Shown: positions 1 to 11,344 of the stretch, in pieces
Layout of the letters: every line of letters begins with the position of its first letter
Position numbering within the stretch: position 1 is the first letter of the stretch
NCBI GenBank assembly: GCA_029339505.1
Contig: JAQISU010000094.1
Location: 4,305,001 to 4,369,000, forward strand
Source: Unio delphinus
Lineage: Eukaryota > Mollusca > Bivalvia > Unionida > Unionidae
Direction of reading: 5' to 3'
Length of the DNA: 64,000 nt
The notes under the pieces: generated by a model
Seen by the model: the letters and a program-made list of their open reading frames with translations, nothing else
Told to the model about the DNA's origin: nothing
The model's database searches: none
Translations under genes and position numbers: made by a program

Positions 1-67
1 ATGATGACACAAATGCTATGAACAAACAATACTATTATCAGTACTCCTTGTTATTTTCATTTATTTA
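1..67 (+). repeat. Direct repeat, copy 1
   Basis: This stretch starts ATGATGACACAAATGCTATG and recurs at about 1880-1946 with a few mismatches. The two copies are about 1.88 kb apart. It could be a local duplication or the ends of an old inserted sequence. Confidence 0.8.
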
Positions 68-1879
68 ATTTAAGCAAAGTGTAACATATCTGTCAAGAAA
101 ACGTTAATAATCTGTAACATGTTAAGTCATCAAGGAAATAAAATGGCCGTTCTGAAACAAATGCTACTCCGAAACTACGTCACGATGATACCCCACCGCT
201 TTAAAGCACATGTCCAAAATGTTTCAGACAGATTAAGAATACTTGAAACAAAAATAATATAATCGATACTAAAACTTTTTATGGGTATTTATTTGAATAT
301 TCAAATATTTAAGTTTACTGACGAATTTATATGGTGTAGAAACGCTATTCAAAGTGACACAACACTTATGCCCCTTTTGAAGCAATGTTTTTGTTTTGGC
401 CGGTGGCCGGGGGTGGGGTGGGGTCCACAACAATAGATTACATTCATTCAGATGGGTCAAGAAAATAACGAATACACAACTTATTAATCAGTTTGGTCAA
501 CTTTTAGAGACTCTTATAAAATTTGATTTAATAATAAATATTAATAAATCGTAATATTTACAAATTTGACGTTTGCAATTTGACGGAATGAAAGCTGTGA
601 CTGCCATTTTTGTTATATCAGATGTTTTGTCAGGCTATAGTTCCAGCCAGATCCAAGATTTTGCCATGCAAGAAGAGAACGTTCCCTTCAACACATACAC
701 AGTTTGTCGTCTTATTTTGTTTTTGATTTTTAAATTGGTTTGACCATCATGTTTCTCAAATACAATGTGGAATTCTGAACCACATTTACTTGAATACCAG
801 CTTTAAATTGATTTGTTATCAATGTACATATAAATTACTACACAGTCTGTAAATGCTTATGAATCATTTAGCAGTACACACGTTTTTATAGCGATATGTC
901 TTTGTTGGAATTGTTGTTTAGGTTAATGCCATAATTTACATATTTGTCTATGAACCTTGGATCTTAACTTTCCATGAATGAACTCATACCCTGCAAGGCA
1001 TATGTGAAAATGCAAATCTGTAGAACATTTTGTTTGGGGTCTTGTTCAGAATTATTGAATTCATGAGTAATTTTAGTAATCTATTGAGTAATCTAAGTCC
1101 ATATAACGAATTAGTTTCAGACCTATATATTCAAAGTGAGGTTGATACCAGAAAAGTTATGGAAGTATTTGATGTGAATGAAATCTTGATTTTAGAAAGT
1201 ATACCATTTTCTACCGAACCTGATTTTAGAACGTATATTATTTTTCTACCGAACATCACCATTATATGTTAACATTTACTGAGTGATTGTAAGACGAGTT
1301 TTACCCATTATATATTTTAAAAGTTAGAATGCCTGGAAAATCAACCGGCTTGAATGGAAGTTTTGAATGAAGTTGTGGCTGAAACCGATACCTTTACAGC
1401 AGAAGCACACTTGTACAACAACGAAAATGTTTTGTGTCTATATTTTACAGACGTGTTTGCTAAAACACGATAATACATGTTATGATATCTTCTGTCCTAC
1501 TTTTATTCTTGCCCTAAAAAACATAGTTTAAACATGCTAAGCTTGACACTTTATTTTACCATTCCATGTTGTGACCATATAGAATGGTGATAGTATATTT
1601 GGAATCTTCGTTAGTGTTGTACATTTTTGGAGATCTTCCTCTTTTGGCTGCCATGTATTTAGTCATCAGGTGAAAAATGGCGTTACACCCACAAACACCC
1701 ACATGTAATCCAAGGGTACCAAGTTTCATACCCGCCCAGGCTAACCAGGGTCGGCTGCTTTGGTGTGTTATTTGAAAAACATTTAAACTCCATTTTCTGG
1801 GTATGATATAGCCAATAATGTGCTTAAGTGCTATTACACCAACAAAACCAGACATATAAGAACAAACAATGTATTAATA
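1..1879. other. Downstream flank of GH1 gene, no gene recognised
   Basis: No convincing coding sequence is seen; the open frames are short and lack family motifs. About 66 bases at 1-66 are repeated nearly exactly at about 1880-1945 in the same orientation (listed separately). The rest is AT-rich unique-looking DNA. Confidence 0.5.
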
Positions 1880-1946
1880 TGATGACACAAATACTATGAA
1901 CAAACAATACTATTATCAGTACTCCTTGTTATATTCATTTATTTAA
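1880..1946 (+). repeat. Direct repeat, copy 2
   Basis: This is the second copy of the repeat at 1-67. It overlaps the probable polyadenylation signal of the minus-strand GH1 gene (AATAAA read at 1943-1938). Confidence 0.8.
1938..1943 (-). terminator. Candidate poly(A) signal of GH1 gene
   Basis: AATAAA reads on the minus strand 87 bases beyond the stop codon of the last recognised GH1 exon (stop at 2030-2032). Placement is typical, but no transcript evidence is available here. Confidence 0.45.
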
Positions 1947-2029
1947 TAAAGATATAATGGATCGCAATAGTGACAAACAAACGCGAAAAAATATATGCCG
2001 TTGCTGAATGAAAAGCCTAATGAGTCACA

Positions 2030-2400
2030 TTAAAAAAGAAATATCAGATTCTGACAAAGTATTTGAGACATAAGAAGAGAAATTCCCGACGTGTATAATC
2101 GAAAAGATAAATTTCCACTATTTTTCATAGTTGACCGCGTCGAAGAATATTTTACGATGTTTTCTTTTGTGGATTGGATTGGCGATTGAGTCTCAGTATA
2201 TGGGTCCTTTAGGAATCCGTGATGTTCTATAATTGATCTGTAGTATTTTGCCGATAATTTTGGAATCCTCTGTTTCTCAGGGTCAGAAAAGTTGACAAAG
2301 TGCAAACCGAAACGTTCTGAATACCCTCGCATCCACTCAAAGTTGTCCAACAACGACCACACACTATAACCTCTAACATCACAGCCGTCTATCCGTATAG
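2030..2400 (-). CDS. GH1 beta-glucosidase/lactase-like, last recognised exon
   Basis: This is the C-terminal exon of a glycoside hydrolase family 1 protein, a retaining beta-glycosidase with a TIM barrel. It encodes the family motifs [20 protein letters not shown] and RFGLHFVNF, followed by a variable tail and a stop. The segment SLLDNFEW carries the Trp/Glu residues that bind sugar in this family. An AG acceptor precedes position 2400, and two bases complete the codon begun by the exon at 2797-2957. The tail after about residue 70 is not recognisable as GH1, so the final splice site could differ. Lactase-phlorizin hydrolase, klotho-like and myrosinase-like proteins are all possible. Confidence 0.88.
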
Positions 2401-2796
2401 CTAAATGATATAAAACATACAGTTGATACCATACTTAGGAAGCTTCCATTATATTGCTACTTTTTCTACTCGATTCAAACTAAGCGACATACAGTTATTG
2501 TAATGTTTGATGTACTAGACTAATTAATTCATCAACGAACATGTTACACACATATATGAAAATATAGTCTTCCTTGAAACGAAATATCAGTATATCGTAC
2601 ATCAAAGGCGGGGGAGGGGTCTATTCTCTTTTGATTTAACCAATTGTTTTGTAGCAAGCATTATAATAGACTGCTAGTCAGTTAAATGTTTTACATGATT
2701 AAAAATAATGAATTTGAAAATAACATCAAAACCCAGTGAAACAAGCTATCGTAGGATGAAAGGTAACCTATCCTTGGGAAAACAAAGCTACAGTAC

Positions 2797-2957
2797 CTTT
2801 CAGTACCTCGTCGACGTAATCTCTGATGTAAGCCACACGATGTACATCATTGAGCCCACCGTTGTTGTCAGAGACGCCATTTTCTGTAATTAAGACAGGG
2901 CAGTTGTCGTAGTGGTCTTTAATCCAGTTGGAACTCCTCGGAGAGCAAAGGGAGTCA
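2797..2957 (-). CDS. GH1 exon with catalytic nucleophile (ITENG)
   Basis: This exon encodes the stretch WIKDHYDNCPVLITENGVSD. The ITENG motif holds the glutamate that is the catalytic nucleophile of family 1 glycosidases. It is bounded by an AG acceptor before 2957 and a GTACTG donor after 2797. The length of 161 bases gives phases that match both neighbouring exons (3474-3603 upstream, 2030-2400 downstream). No stop or frameshift is seen in the exon. Confidence 0.92.
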
Positions 2958-3177
2958 CTTTCAACCAGTCAGAACCAGAACTGTAACAAAGTCAGCATGA
3001 TGACGCCGGTATTGGAATAAATGCACGGAGTTACCAAATTAACGTATGCCGAAACTCTACCGCAACCGTTTCTCTGACAGTATACAAACCAAAATTGGCA
3101 GAATACAGATGTGACTGATTTCTTAGATTTCTTCGCGTACATGTTATTTATCATTGATGCAAGGAGATATTGATATT

Positions 3178-3227
3178 TTTGTTTTAACGCCATTTCTCAG
3201 CGCGAGATAAAATATACATGTCGGTCA
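3178..3227 (+). repeat. Fragment of SINE family B
   Basis: The segment containing TTTTAACGCCATTTCTCAGC and then ACATGTCGGTCAGTATTTA matches, with substitutions, the start of the SINE at 54671-54945 (same orientation). It lies in an intron of the GH1 gene. Confidence 0.6.
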
Positions 3228-3473
3228 GTATTTATGCGTATTTTATACTTCGCGAAATAATATATTATTGTTTGTGTTTTGTAGTCATATGATCAGACGT
3301 CAACCAACAATTCAAGTTAATGTCAAATGGAGAAAAAGATACATAAAGCAAGATGTTTAAACATTAAAGATACATGCTTACATGAACTATGTATTGTTAT
3401 CAAATTGCAAAGGATCTTACGAAAGGGCACATAATCACAGCAGATATAGATAGATATAGAAAAGATTATATAC

Positions 3474-3603
3474 CTAGGCCATTTTGGATCAGGCTCAATT
3501 TCAACATCCCTGTCGTTGTCGTAGGAAGCGTTCAGTGGAGGTCGGACCCTTTTGGTTACCAGAGTTCCGGTGTAAAGGTTCAGGCCGAGAAAGTCGGCAC
3601 TTC
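3474..3603 (-). CDS. GH1 exon (GSADFLGLN region)
   Basis: The exon encodes GSADFLGLNLYTGTLVTKRV, the conserved beta-strand region of GH1 that precedes the nucleophile exon. Acceptor AG and donor GT are present. The first two bases complete a Gly codon begun by the exon at 12300-12542, so the two exons are contiguous in the mRNA even though provirus B now lies in the intron between them. Confidence 0.9.
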
Positions 3604-4554
3604 CTGAAGGGAATTATCAAAGGCAGATAGAACTGTGGATGATTATGTTCGGCTGAGTATGATAAATCAATGAAAATGGGTATTGATCCTTCAGTATAAA
3701 AGTCCAGTATTGCAAAATGTTTCCTAATCAGTAGTCATAGAAAATGCATTACAGCCATGGCACGATATCGACCTTGACCCAAAGTTTGAAGTAAATGTTA
3801 AATCCAAAAGGGTGTGGAATAACTTGCCTTTCTTTTTAATATACATGGCAAATTTTGCACTTCACATGCGGGTTTAGTAATTGTCTTAAAATGAAAAATG
3901 ATGATGTGCTGTGCAGTTGTATCTGATTGCTGATATTAATGCACAATTTATCCAACTATGTGCATAAATACTGTTTAAAGCTTGTGGACGGGATTATGTC
4001 ATGCATTATTACTGTGCTTACGTTTCCGACTGTCATATGGTTATGGCATCACTTGCCTAACGCATGGTTTCTAGTGCGGATGAAAATAACAGCACAACGC
4101 TTATGTATCTTGGAGATTACATACTACCAGAAGAAGAACAAAAAATGTGAGAGGAAGAAAATAAAAGATAACGAAATTTTGAAACTATTGTTTTATCACA
4201 ACGAGCATGTACAAAATGTTTTAAATAAATAAATTTTGAAAATATATTATACTATATTTTAGTGTTCTGGTATAGTCGGGTTACGAGCTCTGCCATATTT
4301 CTTACTACTTCATAGTTATAACGAGACAGTATTTGTATACCTACAAAGCAAGCCGCAGCCGAACCTCCCCTACCCTCAAAGAAACTCAAGCCAACGAAAT
4401 ATTACAATGTAAATCACATCCAAATTTGATACGTGTCATACTTTATAAGAACATTATTATATTTCAAAAGACGTTGGTCAAAATGAATGCCTCGATACCG
4501 AGGAGAGAACTCGATGAGTATGTACCTACTGACTGATTTGGCAAGTAGTACATT
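3604..4554. other. Intron sequence, nothing recognised
   Basis: This is GH1 intron between the 3474-3603 exon and provirus B. Open frames here have no recognisable motif and no splice-phase support. Confidence 0.5.
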
Positions 4555-4781
4555 AGCAGAAAGAAGGGTGAACAGACCGAAACTATTTCAAACAAAATCA
4601 GAAAATAAACCGGAACTATTTAAGACAAAACTATTTCAGACAGATCAAACCTAGAGAGAGAGAAGAGTGAATAGACAAGTTTTCACACACATAAAAAAGG
4701 CTGCTACGGAGAGAGATTAAATAGACCAAGTTTTCAAACCTCTACGAGACAAACTATTTCAGACAAACCGAAATTGTTATG
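4555..4781 (+). repeat. Provirus B left terminal inverted repeat
   Basis: It matches the reverse complement of 11924-12256 along its length: terminal AGCAGAAAGAAGGGTGAAC, repeats of AAACTATTTCAGACAAA, a short GA run, then GGCTGCTACGGAGAGAGA and CCTCTACGAGACAAACTATT. The right copy is longer mainly because of a TC/GA microsatellite expansion. Confidence 0.85.
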
Positions 4782-4815
4782 GTAAAATATTTAAGACGAA
4801 AATCCTTTAGGATTT

Positions 4816-6060
4816 CACATACAGACTAATTTGTAAGGTCTTATTTCTTAAGTCAATCAAATTATTGGACTGGTCAGTGAGTTTAAAATTAATTTTCGTT
4901 AATTAATCATTATGGCATCGCATATACACTGGATTTGTTGGCTCCTCAATCATAAAAAAATCTGGGTGGAGCCGTTGGTGCAAATGAATATAAAATATAT
5001 CCCTGCTGGGCCTGATTTGATCTTTCGAGATTTATTTGGTAACTTCAATCGATATCATCACATAGGAGCAATATGCCTACCTGCCCCATCTGAGTCATTA
5101 TTATGTTCGAGAATTTTCGTTTGTGATTGTGTTTTTTTGTCCATGTGGCGACTATTTGTGGAAAGTAATCATCGATGAGATCACCGACTGATTTTCGTGA
5201 TTGCGTTGTATTATATCAAGGAAATTTAAATGTTGAAATATCCTCTACACGTATATTAAATAGTTTTTCAAATTCTACTATCTCAGAACTATCTTTGGCA
5301 TGTAGTATAACTTGAATAAACTGTGTGTTAAATAGTTCCATATCATGTGCGATTTGATTTAGCATTTCCATGTATTTGATAATTGAGGTTTTCGATGATA
5401 AATCAAGAACATGTTCTTGAAAGTTCTACCGTAATTTATTTAGATATTCTTTATATCTATTATTTACGGAACTGAAATATCCCATGACACAAGCTAGATC
5501 CATTGCGAGCCAACCGTCTTTCGAACCCTTCTGTCAATAAACGAACTCCCGTTATCGTAACTAATAGGATTTATTAAATATTTCATATAATAAGGATGGA
5601 TGCTTGCAACGGAGATATCATGATATGATTTATTGTCTGCGACATAATCAGACTTCGATGGTTCTGATAAGATGGTGCCTTTGGTGGGATTTCAGGCCAT
5701 CCTAGCACGGTTCTTATAGAACTCTGATAGATATCTACAGAATACCAGGGTGAGTTAATCTCAATCGCGGATGATAATGTTGGTTCATGAACAGTTATAG
5801 CGATTTTTGATTCTCTTCCCGTAATGGATTTTATTCTACGCTGTAATTCATTATTGATCTGTTCAATTTGGTAAGACCCAGATGGTAAGGAAACTATATT
5901 CCAGTCTGGAGTTCCGTCTTGTTTATTTTCACTCCCAAACACCAAGGAATTATTCGGCTGCTAACCAACAAATGGTTTTGATCTAATATTCGGCCAACTG
6001 TGGTATACTCGTAATTTTTCCATCGCTATCTCTTTAACGGGAATCGCAGTGGGGAAATTC
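4816..6060 (-). pseudogene. Penton-like minor capsid candidate, broken copy
   Basis: This is homologous to the 444-residue ORF of provirus A at 30073-31407. The N-terminal part (KLRVYHSWPNIR, then GSYQIEQIN and ITVHEPTLSSAIEIN at 5583-5945) and the C-terminal part (HIAP, QQGYILYSFAPTAPP, about 4840-5080) can both be read, but in different frames with stops between. The first roughly 35 residues are missing because a deletion fuses the gene to the two-TM gene remnant at about 6060. The hairpin at 4799-4815 overlaps the stop codon. It is non-functional as it stands. Confidence 0.75.
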
Positions 6061-6229
6061 AATATACCAGTTCCAGCAACTACACTTGAAACCGAATACA
6101 CAATAACGTCGACGCTGGTAATTTGCCTGCGGTATTTTTTATTATCTTCGCCGTATATTCGTCAATAAGAGTTTTTAGTTTAGTTTGAAACTCACGGACT
6201 TGATCATGGAGATACTGCTGAACATTCAT
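6061..6229 (-). pseudogene. Two-TM membrane protein remnant
   Basis: It starts with an ATG at 6229. The first roughly 50 codons resemble the N-terminus of the provirus A protein at 29610-30167 (shared (D/E)QV(K/R)EFQTKL). The sequence then jumps to the minor capsid homologue. About 390 bases present in provirus A, holding the transmembrane segments and C-terminus, are deleted. Confidence 0.65.
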
Positions 6230-6233
6230 TACA

Positions 6234-7261
6234 CTATTTACTTAAATCAATTAAAAATTCTACGTAGTATGTCATTGATGACCGAGCTAAATTACCACTG
6301 ACTGAGGTTATTGTAAATGTTTCACTGAATCCCTTATCTATTATTGCACTTGCAGTATTAATTCCCGTAGATGTATCCGATGACACATTAAACTGTACTC
6401 CTGAAAGCAGGGTCAATCTATATATACCTCTGACTTCAGCGGTAATATTACTGATATTATTTTGAGGTGTCCAGTCGGAAGATCCTTGATACGTCGAGTA
6501 CACGGTATTAATATTTTGTTTATGTGGTATTTTGATTTTATCAAGCCGGGTCGCAATAGCACGAAAATTACCAACAATATCGCCATGTATTTTTAACCGT
6601 TGATTTGTTTTCATATCAGAAAGTTTCATTGGGACAGTCATCGGAGTACAAAAGAAATTATCTGCGGTTTCATCAATTTTTCTAAAATTCTTACGAAGAT
6701 TTCCAAACATGCCTACATGAACATCATACTCAGCTCGCAGCGTTGTAAGTTTATCATCTGTGTTTTTATGCTCAGCTTGCAGTGTCGTTAGTTTATCATC
6801 TGTGATTTTATGCTCACCATATATCGTCGTTAGTTTATCGTGTACCACATCTACATATTTTTTGTCACAGCATTAATATCCAATGTTTCATCGCCAAGTG
6901 TAGTTATTTTATTGGAGTTCATGTCGAGAACTCATGTCATTGTGTCACCGGATGTTTTTACTCGACTGTTAATAATATCTATCACAGTTGGAAAAAGAAC
7001 TCCTTGTTTAATCTTACCAGTGGAATCAAACACCGCTAGGGAATTTTCGGTCACTCCATTAATTCTAACAAGAATATTATTCAGGGAAACATCATTCGTT
7101 TTCAATTTCCCTTGTTTGTCTTGAAATAATACTATTTCGTTTGGATCCACATTTGCGAGGTTTAATATCTCGGATATTTCATCTTCGATTATTTTTTTAC
7201 ATCCTTGGTTGCAAATATTTCCGCGGTGGGTTGAGAGAGATCTTCCCCAAATATCGATCAT
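6234..7261 (-). pseudogene. Fibre-like trimeric attachment protein, broken copy
   Basis: The N-terminus MIDIWGR and the following coiled-coil region match provirus A 28529-29179. The centre differs: it carries a phage tail-fibre type repeat (SGDTMT, LDMNSNKITTLGDETLD) and then three imperfect copies of a 14-residue DDKLTTLxAEHKNT unit. The C-terminal head domain (VYSTYQGSSDWTPQNNIS onwards) resembles that of provirus A. Lesions are an in-frame TGA at 6932-6934 and a one-base frameshift in the T/A run at about 6858-6863. In viruses such proteins bind host receptors; the role here is inferred. Confidence 0.72.
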
Positions 7262-7305
7262 TATATTTGAAGATCTCTCTAAAAAGAGATTTCTCATATC
7301 TTCGT

Positions 7306-7676
7306 TTACGGTTTATGGGGTGGTTTAGTTGATGATGATATAACGCTGAATACATTTAATACTTCTAGGGCGCATATTGGTGGGTCTGTCATTTTCTGTG
7401 TTGGTAGCGTTGAATACCAGTGAGGAATTTTTAATTGATGTATATAACGCATAAATTCTTTAGGCGGCGCTAACCAATATGAATCAAAATAAACAATAGC
7501 ACGCGGATCAATCGCGTATGCATCCCAGTGAGTTCCAGATCCGATGCTGTTATGGAGATTAATGATACCGGTTTCAGTGCTATTTGGTTGTTGTGGTAAT
7601 TGATCTCGCATAAAAATACCTCTACAGTTTTTTATCGCTAATTTTTAGCAGCATCAAGTAAATCAAAATTCGACAA
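7306..7676 (-). pseudogene. Adenain-like cysteine protease, broken copy
   Basis: The catalytic His (GTHW), Asp (YFDSY) and Cys (DPPIC) regions are all readable in the segment 7306-7611 and align with the intact protease of provirus A (28070-28498). The start codon position reads TTG instead of ATG. The N-terminal 20 codons contain stops and a shift, and the Gly after the catalytic Cys is Ala. The gene is probably dead. Confidence 0.78.
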
Positions 7677-7679
7677 TGG

Positions 7680-7752
7680 AGCCCTCAGTGTTGGAGTTAG
7701 TAAACCGTCCCTAGTCTCAGGCCGTTTCCGCTGTACCATGGATACGGAATTC
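7680..7752 (-). pseudogene. pX-like virion protein, 3' remnant
   Basis: Only the last codons survive (a PWYSGNGLRL-like motif equivalent to the SSWYSGKGLRI end of provirus A 27603-28064). They are joined directly to a fragment of the major capsid gene, marking a deletion of about 1.5 kb relative to provirus A. Confidence 0.6.
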
Positions 7753-7819
7753 CTATACTTAATGTGTTCAGCGTGATCAGTAATATCTTTAGTAAACATC
7801 ATAGATGGACCTGCTTTTC
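7753..7819 (-). pseudogene. Major capsid gene fragment
   Basis: The fragment reads AGPSMMFTKDI, equivalent to AGPSMMFAKDV at about residue 131 of the provirus A capsid (26100-27521). It is cut on one side by the deletion at 7752 and on the other by the LINE at 7820. Confidence 0.6.
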
Positions 7820-8600
7820 TTGTATAATAATATTAATAATGAAGACTTTGTATAGCGCCTAATCTTTCGAAGCTCTAAGCGCTTTGCACCATCAATAATG
7901 ATATGACTACACTACAGAACAACAAATGACAAAAACAATGAAATTGGAAAACATAAAATCATGCTGAAAACATATAAGATACAAAACATGATTATGTCGC
8001 TAAGTTTGTCCCTACAGTTGAAACAGGTGAGTCTTAAGAGAACTCTTAAAAGGGACCACTGTGTATTTGTGTCTAATTTCAATGGGCAATTCGTTCCACG
8101 TCGCCGGGCCCTGGTGTGCAAACGAACATTGTCCATATGAGTTTGTTTTCACCTTGGGAACAATGTGTGTACGATTATCAGAAGAAGAGCGTAAGGATCT
8201 AGCTGGTGTATACACATGGGTGAGGCTGGATATGTATGTTTGACAGGAGTCTGTCATTGAAACATAGCACAGTTTGATTCTGTATCGAATTGATAGCCAA
8301 TTTAGGGTACAGAGCAGTGATGAGGTGTGGTCTGATCGAGGTACTCTAAAGATGATCCGTGCAGCTGTGTTTTGAACTTTTGAAGTTTCTGGAGTAAATA
8401 TTGTGACGAACCAGTCAAGTCTTGAAAGTACTAATGAACACACAAGTGTTTTCGTGGCATTAACTGAAAGATATTTACGAATGGAACTGTTGCGTCTCAA
8501 TTAAAGATATGCAGCCTTGCATATGTTCATGACATGTTGGTGCAACGTGAGAGTACTGTCAGGAGTAACAACCAGGTTCCGTACTGACTGTGAGAATTTA
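7820..8600 (-). mobile_element. 5'-truncated LINE (L2/CR1-like) 3' end
   Basis: The fragment encodes the C-terminal end of a non-LTR reverse transcriptase on the minus strand (ARIIFRVPRSDHTSSLL, GPATWNELPIEIRH, VPFKSSLKTHLFQL at 8012-8500) followed by its 3' untranslated region. It is the same family as the LINE at 13323-14875: both carry the AGCGCTT AGAGCTTC and GGCGCTATACAAAGTC 3' segments. It inserted inside provirus B and is full of frame breaks. Confidence 0.82.
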
Positions 8601-8625
8601 AAATTACAAAACCAGATACTTTAAT

Positions 8626-9868
8626 GATACAAAACCAGTTACTTAAACGGGTGTGGTGGGTCAGAGAAGACGACTCGTGTGATCGAATTATTTCGAGGGA
8701 AATCAAAAATGATTGTGCTAACACCAACACACACACTTGCAAAAGAGATGAAACAGCGAGGGGTTAATGCTTGCACTTATCACAGTTTCTTTCGATGGAA
8801 AGGTGACGCATGGACTCCTGATCGAATGGGCGAGAAATATATTCCTGAAATTATTATTTAGGATGAGATATGCACAGTATCATTAGAGATATTAAAATGT
8901 TTCTTGATTGGCTATTGTTAAAGAATACAACTGTGATAATGTGTGGCGATCATGGTCAGCCACCACCATTTGTCGGTTTATCTCCACATGATTGGCTGAA
9001 GAATTTTGTAGATTATTATGAAGAAATTAATACTGATCTCAGATCTCTTGATAAAGAATTAAGTGAGTTCAAGAAATTAAATAGATTACTATCGGATAAA
9101 ATCCAGTGTGAAATAGCGCGTGAAATAATTTCAGACACCCCATTAAATGATTTTTGGAAAGCGTGTAAACCAAATTATTTGATAGTGGCAAGTTGAAAGA
9201 TAATCAGATACACATTTCAGATGAAGTTATTTAAAACACACAAAGAAAAATTCGCAACATTTCCAGTGCCATTGTGGTATAGGCCTACGGATACGCGAAG
9301 ACAGAATATTGAAATTGATATTCCAGGCCTGACAGTCAGAAACCGAGAAGCGTAGTCTCGTGTTAAATGATATTGTGTCGGTTGATATCAGTGTTGTCGA
9401 AGATAAATCCTTATGGACGCAAGGATACGCAATGACGATACATTCTTCGCAGGGATTGACTATATCCGATACAATTGTTTGGATCGTAGATGATCGCATC
9501 AAGTGATCAAATTTAGTTTACTTGGCAGTGTCAAGAGTACGAAGAATAAATCAACTTCAAAGAGTTGTTATAGATGCTAATGAGACCACAATCAGTGATA
9601 TTGTCAGCGATGAAATAATCAGAAAAAAACTCGCTGGTTATAAACAACAGGATACAAATAATAAGAGAGAATTTGGTATTGATGCTGAATTTATAATTAC
9701 GCTGAAACAACAACAAAATAATCACTGCGCGAGTTGTAATTCTATAATGCGTTGGTGTTGGTCGGATAAAGATCCTAGCCAATTAACCAGAAAAATAATA
9801 GTCTTGGTCATACCAGATGTAATGTGATGTTGACTTGTCTTGAGTGTAACAGATGCAGAGGTGCTAGT
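8626..9868 (+). pseudogene. SF1 helicase-HNH part of polymerase fusion, broken copy
   Basis: This is homologous to residues about 800-1220 of the provirus A fusion protein. It shows the Walker A region GCGG, VLTPTH, motif III CGDHGQPPPF, motif V TIHSSQGLTIS, motif VI LAVSRVRRINQL, then HNH cysteines (HCASC, CLECN). Lesions include TAG at 8859-8861 and TGA at 9504-9506, both replacing Trp codons, TGA at 9194-9196, and a frameshift near 9335. The Walker A Gly-Ser-Gly reads Gly-Ser-Glu. The polymerase half is absent, replaced by the LINE junction. It is convergent with the integrase, as in provirus A. Confidence 0.82.
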
Positions 9869-10822
9869 TAAGAACACGCGGTGGTTATTGAGTATCCTCG
9901 GGTATCACTTATAATGTTCACGTGTAAATCCGCGATGCGGAGCAGTTGAATCTAATCCATGGATTGCTGGCCTACCCGTGGATCTTGTTATGTTAGATAG
10001 TTTATGTGTAGTGACACTCCAAACAGGATCAGTAGCTCTTTTTCCACCGCCTTCGAGTTCTCCTGGTTCATATACATATCTCACAGTGACATTGCCGAGT
10101 ATTCTTTGTTTTGAAAAATCATATTGTGGTTTTTGTACGCGTATATACTTTTTTATGGCGTTAATAGGTTTCGTATTAATTGTTCGTTCGAGTGATTTCA
10201 TTATATAGCGCGGTAATTACACCTGGTAATCTCTTGACCCATTCAAGAGATCGTGTATCCTGAATCAATTCCTTCGTGTAGTGATATCCCAATAACCGCT
10301 GAGCAAGTGTCAGAATAAATTGTTCAACAATTACCTGATTGCGATGTAGTGCCGTATGTCCTCGTCTGATGGTGACATTATGATGCTTCATTGTTGATAA
10401 CACTACACCCTGAAATTCCTTGCCAGGATCAACCTGCAATAGATTTGGCCACTGCAGAGGACCTGGTCGATAAATCATTTTAACGCACAAGCTACTTCAG
10501 TTGATGACTTTGTCTTTAATGGTTCAGCCTGTTTGTATGTACTCACGACATCAACTACGGTTAGCGCATGCTTGTATGTTTGTTTATTAACAGTATCATG
10601 CGGCAGAAATAATATATCAGCCTGACTAACTTCATTAGGGACGCTGACGTCAACATGTGAGAAGTTAATTTGTATAGGCGGTGGTAGATAAATTTACCAT
10701 ATCGCCTGTTTGGATAACCAATCTGACGCGGTGGTATTTTTTACTTTTGCGGCGTTAGCGAGTTTATCGATTGCTGGTTTACCTCGCCAGTATCCTCTTG
10801 GGGAATAATAAATAGATTCCAT
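9864..10822 (-). pseudogene. DDE integrase (rve), broken copy
   Basis: It aligns along its length with the provirus A integrase (16793-17749). The second Asp region LLQVDPGKEFQG, the HRNQVIVEQF glutamate region and the C-terminal YEPGELEGGGKRATDP block are clear in 9905-10490. The N-terminal half (10500-10822) is in other frames. Stops and frameshifts inactivate it. Confidence 0.83.
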
Positions 10823-10830
10823 GCTGTTAT

Positions 10831-11310
10831 TAATTACCAGCACCCAGCATTAATTTACTTTTCATCGCCGATTTTATCAACCAGGATGCTGAGTATTCTT
10901 TAAAGGATTTATCAGTGATAGAATTTAACGCATGAATCAATTTCACATCTGCGATATGTGTGTGTTATAGATTGCTGATTTTATACGCAACATTTTGAGC
11001 ATGACACGCCTCATGAATAGCATTTATTGGATATTCGCCGGGTCGGGGTTGGTCTTGATCATCGAGTCGGATATTGAGTCTGGTTCCAGGTCCACAATAA
11101 CTATACCCTGGAAGGCGTTTTTCACCTGGATATTTTGCCCATATAGTCCCCGTACGTTTTGCTACTTTGGCTGCAATATCACCTCCTCGCTCTATTTTAA
11201 AATCCTTAGAAATAAATCTAATTTTTTGTACCACATTGTACACACTTCCAAGCAAGTGATGATCTGTTATTGCTTGTTGTAATTGTTGTTTTATAATAAC
11301 ATGAATGTAA
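10831..11310 (-). pseudogene. Zinc ribbon plus phospholipase A2, broken copy
   Basis: The PLA2 calcium loop YCGPGTRL and the catalytic CHAQNVAY segment (Asp after His replaced by Asn) lie in 10965-11255, followed by an in-frame stop at 10965 and a readable C-terminus. Upstream, a CVQC zinc-ribbon half is out of frame with PLA2; the break is in an A6 run near 11228, a different place from the break in provirus A. Confidence 0.75.
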
Positions 11311-11344
11311 TAATTGAGTTTTCAACGACATAAACACGAGAACC

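Noticed and set aside
8606..8642. Near-duplicate ACAAAACCAG segments as target duplication of the LINE
   Set aside because: Both copies lie on the same side of the LINE, so they do not flank it; more likely a small local duplication at the junction.
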